This document shows positions 6,639-11,236 of a DNA stretch of 11,236 bases, piece by piece. This DNA is from CAZIRO01 sp964541595. GTDB lineage: Bacteria; Acidobacteriota; HRBIN11. The notes under the pieces are model-generated. The model was not told the DNA's origin and did not search any database. It worked only from the letters and a program-made list of their open reading frames with translations. The DNA is taken from positions 1-11,236 of the forward strand of contig CAZIRO010000091.1 of the NCBI GenBank assembly GCA_964541595.1, in the 5' to 3' direction. The first letter of the stretch is position 1. Every line of letters starts with the position of its first letter. Position numbers and translations under genes: made by a program.

Positions 6639-8225
6639 TCAGTGCCTCCCGGGCAACGCGTCCAGCGTCGCTTTCCAGACCTCATAGTCCCGAAAGATAC
6701 GGACGAGTTCTCCATCCAGTTTACCCTCGTCGGCTTCTTCTTCCAGGATCTCAATGGCGGCTTCCGGGGCCACCGGGGGTTTATACGGCCGATCGGACGC
6801 CACCAGGGCGTCGTAAATATCGCAGATGGTGATCATCCGCACCTGCAGCGGGATCGCGTTTCCCCGAAGTCCACGGGGATACCCGGAACCGTCCAGTTTT
6901 TCGTGATGCATGTATGCAAATTCGGGGATCCGCTGCAGTTCGGGTGTCCACCGGATCTGGCGGAGAAATTCATAACTCTTGGCGGCGTGCGATTCAATTT
7001 CGCGCCGTTCGTCCTCATCCAGACTGCCGCGTGCGATCGAGAGACGGTGCACCTCGCGCGGCGTCAGAAGGGGTTCTTCCCGGTCCCGGGCGTTGATGAA
7101 CCGCGTGGCCGCGATGGTCCGCAGACGTTCGAGATCGACCGCCTGAGGGACGACTGTCGGGATGTTGATGCGCTCAACAAAAGCGAGAAACGCGTCCAGT
7201 TCGCGTATTTCCGCTTCTGTACGCGCATCGATCTCCCGGGCGCGTTCAGCGAAACCGTCCGGTCCCTGCTGCAGCAGGATCTGCAGTTTCTGTTGCAGTG
7301 CACGGTATCGTATGCTGTACCGCGCGATCTCAAACCGATGCCGGATACGCTCGATCTCGTGCGCGTACAGTTTCTCGGCCTTGACGAGTACGTGTTCGCG
7401 GACGCCGACTTTCCCGAAGTCGTGCAGCAGCCCGGCGTAATAGATCTCGCGGATCTGTTCCGGAGCAAACCAGATCCCGGCATAGGGACCGTCTGTCACC
7501 TGTTGCAGTGTCAGCGCGAACGTGCGCGCGAGTCTGGCCACGCGGACGGAATGTCCTTTCGTGGTCGGATCGCGCTGTTCGACCGCGAGTACGGCAGCCT
7601 GAATGAAGTTCTCGAAGAGTTCCTGAATGCTCCGGAGCAACCGGTTGTTCTGCACGGAGATAGCAGCCTGAGACGCCATGGCCCGGACGATCTCTTCGTC
7701 CTCGCGGGTAAACCCCATCACGTAATCGTCAATGTGATCCAGCGACGGAATCCGGCCGGTCGTCATTTTGCGATTGATGAGTTGAAGGACCCCGATGATC
7801 TCCCCCGCTTGGGTCTGCATGGGAACGGCGAGCATGGAACGGGTACGGTACCCCAGGCGCTCGTCCAGGCTCGGGTTCAGGCGGAACGGGTATCGATCCC
7901 CGACCCGATAGGCGTCATCGATACGTACGGAATTCCCCGTCTTTGCGACGTATCCGGCGATGCTCGTTTCATCGATGGGGAGCGTGAACGAACGCAGATT
8001 GGGCAGGGGAATGGTCTCGTTTTGGGCAAGAATGAACCGCAACCAGCGTTCCCCCGAACGGTCATTCTCTTCCACAAGAAACAGGCTACCGGCATCGGCG
8101 TTCGTCAATTCACGCGCCTTGGTGAGGATGAGTTCCAGCAGACGGTCCAGATCACGTTCTGCGGTGAGCGCAATACCCACGGAAGTCAATTCCCGCAAAC
8201 GTTGTTCGATCGTCCAGATGGCCAT
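6639..8225 (-). CDS. GAF + HD-GYP domain protein, probable cyclic di-GMP phosphodiesterase with inserted coiled coil
   Basis: Likely hydrolyses cyclic di-GMP in response to a ligand bound by the GAF domain. Numbering here is from the upstream ATG at 8267. A GAF domain covers about 20-210 (ADAGSLFLVEE, IAGYVAKTGN, SMLAVPM, GVLQLINRK). The HD-GYP domain covers about 220-510: GHS (H239), HDFGK (H282, D283, K286), H427, HHEKLDGSGYP (HHE at 454-456, GYP at 462-464) and CDIYDAL (D483). All metal ligands and the GYP motif are present, so activity is expected. Between HDFGK and the LDEDE..I..H segment about 105-120 residues are inserted, rich in charged heptad-like helices. I chose the ATG at 8225 (MAIWTIEQRL) over 8267: a promoter-like pair would start RNA near 8264, and the upstream ATG has no binding site. 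No transmembrane segment. It is followed by the glycosyltransferase gene after two bases. Confidence 0.9.
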   Translation of the reverse strand: MAIWTIEQRLRELTSVGIALTAERDLDRLLELILTKARELTNADAGSLFLVEENDRSGERWLRFILAQNETIPLPNLRSFTLPIDETSIAGYVAKTGNSVRIDDAYRVGDRYPFRLNPSLDERLGYRTRSMLAVPMQTQAGEIIGVLQLINRKMTTGRIPSLDHIDDYVMGFTREDEEIVRAMASQAAISVQNNRLLRSIQELFENFIQAAVLAVEQRDPTTKGHSVRVARLARTFALTLQQVTDGPYAGIWFAPEQIREIYYAGLLHDFGKVGVREHVLVKAEKLYAHEIERIRHRFEIARYSIRYRALQQKLQILLQQGPDGFAERAREIDARTEAEIRELDAFLAFVERINIPTVVPQAVDLERLRTIAATRFINARDREEPLLTPREVHRLSIARGSLDEDERREIESHAAKSYEFLRQIRWTPELQRIPEFAYMHHEKLDGSGYPRGLRGNAIPLQVRMITICDIYDALVASDRPYKPPVAPEAAIEILEEEADEGKLDGELVRIFRDYEVWKATLDALPGRH

Positions 8226-8270
8226 GTGCGTTTGTCCGCACCAGATCGAATAGACGCCAATGTGCATCCA

Positions 8271-8299
8271 ATTTTATCGAAAAAATCCCGAGATCACAA
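8271..8299 (-). promoter_or_regulatory. Possible internal promoter for the HD-GYP gene
   Basis: On the minus strand, TTGTGA (complement of 8294-8299) and TAAAAT (complement of 8271-8276) are separated by exactly 17 bases and match sigma-70 -35 and -10 boxes at 4 and 5 of 6 positions. They sit in an AT-rich island that is unusual in this GC-rich window. The -35 overlaps the stop codon of the Trp-rich gene. Transcription would begin near 8264, about 39 bases before the ATG at 8225. Confidence 0.4.
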
Positions 8300-9139
8300 A
8301 CTCTTTGCGGTGACCTCGATCCACGCGTATCGGGTACCTTCCGGAGTGTCGCCCTCCGGCACCCAGATGTAGTCCGAGCGACGGTGCGTGGTGGCGAAGG
8401 GGGCGGTGATCAGACGTACGTGGTGGGCGGCAGTATCTGCCGGTACACGGCGCAGCAGAGCGAGTTCATAACTGAAGAGATACCGGGGATAGGCACGAAA
8501 AGCACGGGGACGGGCATCGGCCCAGAACGCGTTCGGTTGTGCAAGAATGACCAGTTCCCGATAGACTGCCATGATGGGAACCGGCGATGTGTGATGGCCG
8601 GTCGTTTGTGCCCGGCGGTATGCCCGGGCCAGCACCGGGATAAACTGTTCGGGGGGACGTGCGCGACGGGTGAGGTCCCGATACCATTGCCGGAGCCAGC
8701 GCGCCAGCCGAACCGGGTCCGCCGGCCGGGCGTCCAGGCGATCGGGACCGTACAGAATACGGACGCGGTCGCGTTCAAGGTCAGGTTCCAGGCGCAGCAT
8801 CCGCCATGAGAGTGCGGTACCCCGAACCCGGAGAACATCCGCATCTGGACCGAGGGCCTCCTGCAGACGCGTGACCCAGTGCACACGCCACTGTTCCCAG
8901 CGGTGCGGCAGTTCCGTATCAAAACGGTCCAGGTGACGTTCCAGGACTTCCCACAGGGCCTGCCACTCCCAGGCACGGGTCTGCGTGAGGAGTTGCTGCA
9001 ACCGGTGACGCAGACGTTGCAATTCCGCCGGGTTGGTGGTCGTGGCCTGCATCCGTTCCCACTGCCGCCACTGGGTCAACAGGCGGCGCAACGTACGGAT
9101 ACGTTCAGCCAGTGCGGCCGTGTCCGCCGTCGTATGCAT
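8294..9139 (-). CDS. Unrecognised Trp- and Arg-rich protein
   Basis: 281 residues that I do not recognise. The first 90 residues are long charged helices (LAERIRTLRRLLTQWRQWE, then QRLRHRLQQLLTQTRAWEW) that could form a coiled coil or helical hairpin. The middle (about 95-180) is mixed, with WRMLRLEPDLERDRVRILYG and a helix around WLRQWYRDLTRRARPPEQF. The end (about 185-281) looks alpha/beta: VPIMAVYRELVILAQ, YLFSYELALLRR, VRLITAPF, YIWVPEG and a last strand YAWIEVTAKSL. About 14 Trp make it strikingly Trp-rich, and Arg is also high. There are no Cys pairs, signal peptide or transmembrane helix, so it is probably cytoplasmic; a nucleic-acid-binding role would fit the charge but is only a guess. 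It lies 58 bases after the B3/4 gene and is probably co-transcribed. No clear Shine-Dalgarno precedes the ATG at 9139. Confidence 0.75.
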   Translation of the reverse strand: MHTTADTAALAERIRTLRRLLTQWRQWERMQATTTNPAELQRLRHRLQQLLTQTRAWEWQALWEVLERHLDRFDTELPHRWEQWRVHWVTRLQEALGPDADVLRVRGTALSWRMLRLEPDLERDRVRILYGPDRLDARPADPVRLARWLRQWYRDLTRRARPPEQFIPVLARAYRRAQTTGHHTSPVPIMAVYRELVILAQPNAFWADARPRAFRAYPRYLFSYELALLRRVPADTAAHHVRLITAPFATTHRRSDYIWVPEGDTPEGTRYAWIEVTAKSL

Positions 9140-9197
9140 GGCTCAAACTCTTTGTCGGATGGTTGCGACACGCGCCGGGACACTCCCGGTTTGACGG

Positions 9198-9914
9198 TCA
9201 GGTGGGTCCATGCGGACTTTCCGCATGGAACGTGTGCGTATCCGGGTCGTAGCGCCAGATCCGTGCTGGTCGTGCAACAGTGTATGCGTGGTTCAATTGC
9301 AGCAGCCACCGAACCGCGGCTTCGACATGCGCCGGATCGACAGGCGTCGGGGCGTACCATACGAGTAAACACCGTTGCGAGTGAGGTTTCAACATCGTAC
9401 GCAGCGAATCCACGATCGGGCTGCCAAACGGACCGTTGTCCGCGATGACGATACGGCCCTCCGCGCGAAACGGCTGGTGGCGTAACGATTCGAACGATTC
9501 ACCGGCCCGGCCGAGTCGAAAGGTCACGTGCGGGCCAATTTCATCCGGGTCGTAGCACCCCATCGGCAGACGAAAGTACAGGGATACGATGTTGTTTAAC
9601 GCAACAACCGGATGAATGAACGGCAATGACCCTTCGCGAAATACCCGACGGATCAGGGCTTCCGAAGAGGGACGGTATCGTGCCGGGTCCAGACGGATCG
9701 CTTTGAACATCTGACGCACGGCCTGGAACACGGGGTCCGCGTCCATCTTTTCCGGCGTGTGTTGGGACTTCCAGGTCTCCACGAGCTGATGAAACGCAGT
9801 GCGCCATTCGGTCGCGGCGTCCGGATAGTAAATGGCATCCATATACAGAATGACCGGACGCAGTAGCGTTTGCAGTTCTTCCGCAACAGTCCAGTGCACG
9901 TACCATCCCCGCAT
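9198..9914 (-). CDS. B3/4 (tRNA-binding-type) domain protein
   Basis: Stand-alone relative of the B3/4 domain of phenylalanyl-tRNA synthetase beta subunit. Stand-alone members are often suspected of tRNA or aminoacyl-tRNA editing roles, though this is not proven for this group. 238 residues, usual for the family. Hallmarks: RYRPSSEALIRRV at 79-91, LPFIHPVVALNNIVSLYFRLPMG at about 97-119 (family form: lp-x-in-x-lVD-x-x-N-x-vSl), CYDPDEIG at 120-127, then the substrate-pocket strand IADNGPFGSPIVDSLRT. The usual Asp of the VD-x-x-N motif is replaced by Ala, while N108 is kept. Its ATG overlaps the TGA of the upstream Zn-ribbon gene by one base (TGATG) and has no Shine-Dalgarno of its own, so translation is probably coupled to that gene. 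Confidence 0.85.
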   Translation of the reverse strand: MRGWYVHWTVAEELQTLLRPVILYMDAIYYPDAATEWRTAFHQLVETWKSQHTPEKMDADPVFQAVRQMFKAIRLDPARYRPSSEALIRRVFREGSLPFIHPVVALNNIVSLYFRLPMGCYDPDEIGPHVTFRLGRAGESFESLRHQPFRAEGRIVIADNGPFGSPIVDSLRTMLKPHSQRCLLVWYAPTPVDPAHVEAAVRWLLQLNHAYTVARPARIWRYDPDTHTFHAESPHGPT

Positions 9915-10126
9915 CAGCGTCGAATCGGCAGACGAATGTTGTCCTTTTCGCAGATCCAGAACATGCCGCCGGGGATGTTCAGGAACTTCATGACCTTTAA
10001 GGGCATCATCGGCTGTTCACATACCGGACACTTCCGCAGGTGTGTTTTGCGTTCTTTCATTCCGATACTGGCACGTGCCGTCTTACTCAATCGCGCTGCC
10101 CCGCGTCCGCGTACACCCCGTGCCAT
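9914..10126 (-). CDS. Small basic Zn-ribbon-like protein
   Basis: 70 residues with a basic, Arg/Gly-rich first 30 (MARGVRGRGAARLSK) and a compact metal-binding-looking second half: C33-P-V-C36, a hydrophobic stretch with FLNIPGGMFWIC, and C59 followed by D62 where a fourth Cys would be expected. It may bind Zn through three Cys plus Asp or His29, or be a degraded ribbon. The basic tail suggests contact with RNA, DNA or the ribosome; that is inference. The start is firm: GGAGGTGA stands four bases before the ATG, the best ribosome binding site in the window. It is the first gene of the minus-strand run and overlaps the B3/4 gene by one base, which ties the two functionally. No named family recognised. 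Confidence 0.8.
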   Translation of the reverse strand: MARGVRGRGAARLSKTARASIGMKERKTHLRKCPVCEQPMMPLKVMKFLNIPGGMFWICEKDNIRLPIRR

Positions 10127-10130
10127 GGGT

Positions 10131-10138
10131 TCACCTCC
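10131..10138 (-). promoter_or_regulatory. Strong Shine-Dalgarno of the Zn-ribbon gene
   Basis: GGAGGTGA on the minus strand, a full match to the 16S anti-Shine-Dalgarno, ending four bases before the ATG at 10124-10126. Because the next gene starts inside this gene's stop codon, this site probably drives translation of both. Confidence 0.8.
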
Positions 10139-10162
10139 GCGTGGGAAATCTCATGCATCTAC

Positions 10163-10191
10163 AACATATACCGCTGCGGTAGTGCGTGCAA
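10163..10191 (-). promoter_or_regulatory. Candidate promoter of the minus-strand operon
   Basis: On the minus strand, TTGCAC (complement of 10186-10191) and TATGTT (complement of 10163-10168) are 17 bases apart. They match sigma-70 boxes at 3 and 4 of 6 positions. RNA would start near 10156, about 30 bases before the Zn-ribbon ATG. The palindrome at 10169-10181 lies inside the spacer. Confidence 0.4.
10169..10181. promoter_or_regulatory. 13-bp palindrome, operator candidate
   Basis: TACCGC-T-GCGGTA is a perfect inverted repeat with one central base, lying between the -35 and -10 candidates of the minus-strand promoter. Placement and symmetry suit a dimeric repressor site. No regulator gene is adjacent. 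Confidence 0.4.
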
Positions 10192-10207
10192 GTCCACGTG
10201 ACTTTGC
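10188..10207. promoter_or_regulatory. Imperfect inverted repeat over the plus-strand -35 box, operator candidate
   Basis: GCAAGTC and GACTTTGC form arms around CACGT; the match is complete except for one extra T in the right arm. It covers the -35 candidate at 10198-10203 and touches the -35 of the opposite promoter, so a protein bound here could control both directions. Confidence 0.4.
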
Positions 10208-10226
10208 GCATTCACTCGTGTATATT
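10198..10226 (+). promoter_or_regulatory. Candidate promoter of the outer-membrane protein gene
   Basis: GTGACT at 10198-10203 and TATATT at 10221-10226 are separated by exactly 17 bases and match sigma-70 boxes at 4 and 5 of 6 positions. RNA would start near 10233, leaving a leader of about 50 bases before the ATG at 10285. A second -10-like TATGAT at 10231 has no good -35. Confidence 0.5.
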
Positions 10227-10284
10227 AGAGTATGATTTCCGGCAACGTGATTTTGGAATGGGTAAACCCGAGGGAGGACGACGA

Positions 10285-11236
<952 letters not shown>

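Noticed and set aside
6630..8372. 580-codon plus-strand open frame
   Set aside because: It is antisense to the GAF/HD-GYP gene, whose catalytic motifs are intact on the minus strand.
8297..9154. 11-bp direct repeat CAAACTCTTTG at both ends of the Trp-rich gene (8297-8307 and 9144-9154)
   Set aside because: It looks like a target-site duplication, but about fifteen chance 11-mer pairs are expected in 11 kb, and there is no transposase or terminal inverted repeat.

Overview
The window reads as one end of a contig from a high-GC, diderm (Gram-negative-type) bacterium. The evidence is an outer-membrane barrel-like protein with a cleavable signal peptide, strong GGAGG-type ribosome binding sites, and a BshB1-type bacillithiol deacetylase. 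Bacillithiol genes occur outside Firmicutes in Acidobacteriota, Bacteroidota, Deinococcota and relatives. An Acidobacteriota-like or neighbouring lineage fits, but no rRNA or marker gene is present and the assignment is an inference. No tRNA, rRNA, CRISPR array, transposase, integrase or phage gene was seen.

Layout. (1) Positions 1-3132 (+) hold the 3' part of a very large, Cys-rich, Ig-like-repeat protein, probably surface-exposed or secreted. It is open at the left window edge and ends in a DPDGDP module and two DUF5666-like modules. (2) Positions 3133-3293 are a convergent intergenic gap filled by a degenerate 7-bp tandem repeat, a second CTCYGTG repeat and a weak hairpin. (3) Positions 10126 down to 3294 (-) hold eight closely spaced co-oriented genes, probably one or two transcription units: a small Zn-ribbon-like protein, a B3/4-domain protein, an unrecognised Trp-rich protein, a GAF + HD-GYP protein, a GT2 glycosyltransferase, BshB1, a DUF167/YggU protein and a MOFRL-type glycerate 2-kinase. 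(4) Positions 10127-10284 are a divergent promoter region with back-to-back promoter candidates and two operator-like inverted repeats. (5) Positions 10285-11236 (+) hold an outer-membrane barrel-like protein that runs into a polyproline tract encoded by poly-C, where the sequence stops.

How the genes relate. The minus-strand run looks like a mixed housekeeping operon: thiol metabolism (bshB1), lipid-linked sugar transfer (GT2), c-di-GMP turnover (HD-GYP) and glycerate phosphorylation. No single pathway links them. The least understood part is the three-gene head (Zn ribbon, B3/4, Trp-rich unknown). I do not see a complete new system. The best leads are the four-Cys Ig-like repeat family, the long insertion inside the HD-GYP catalytic domain, the uncharacterised three-gene head and the repeat-filled intergenic gap.
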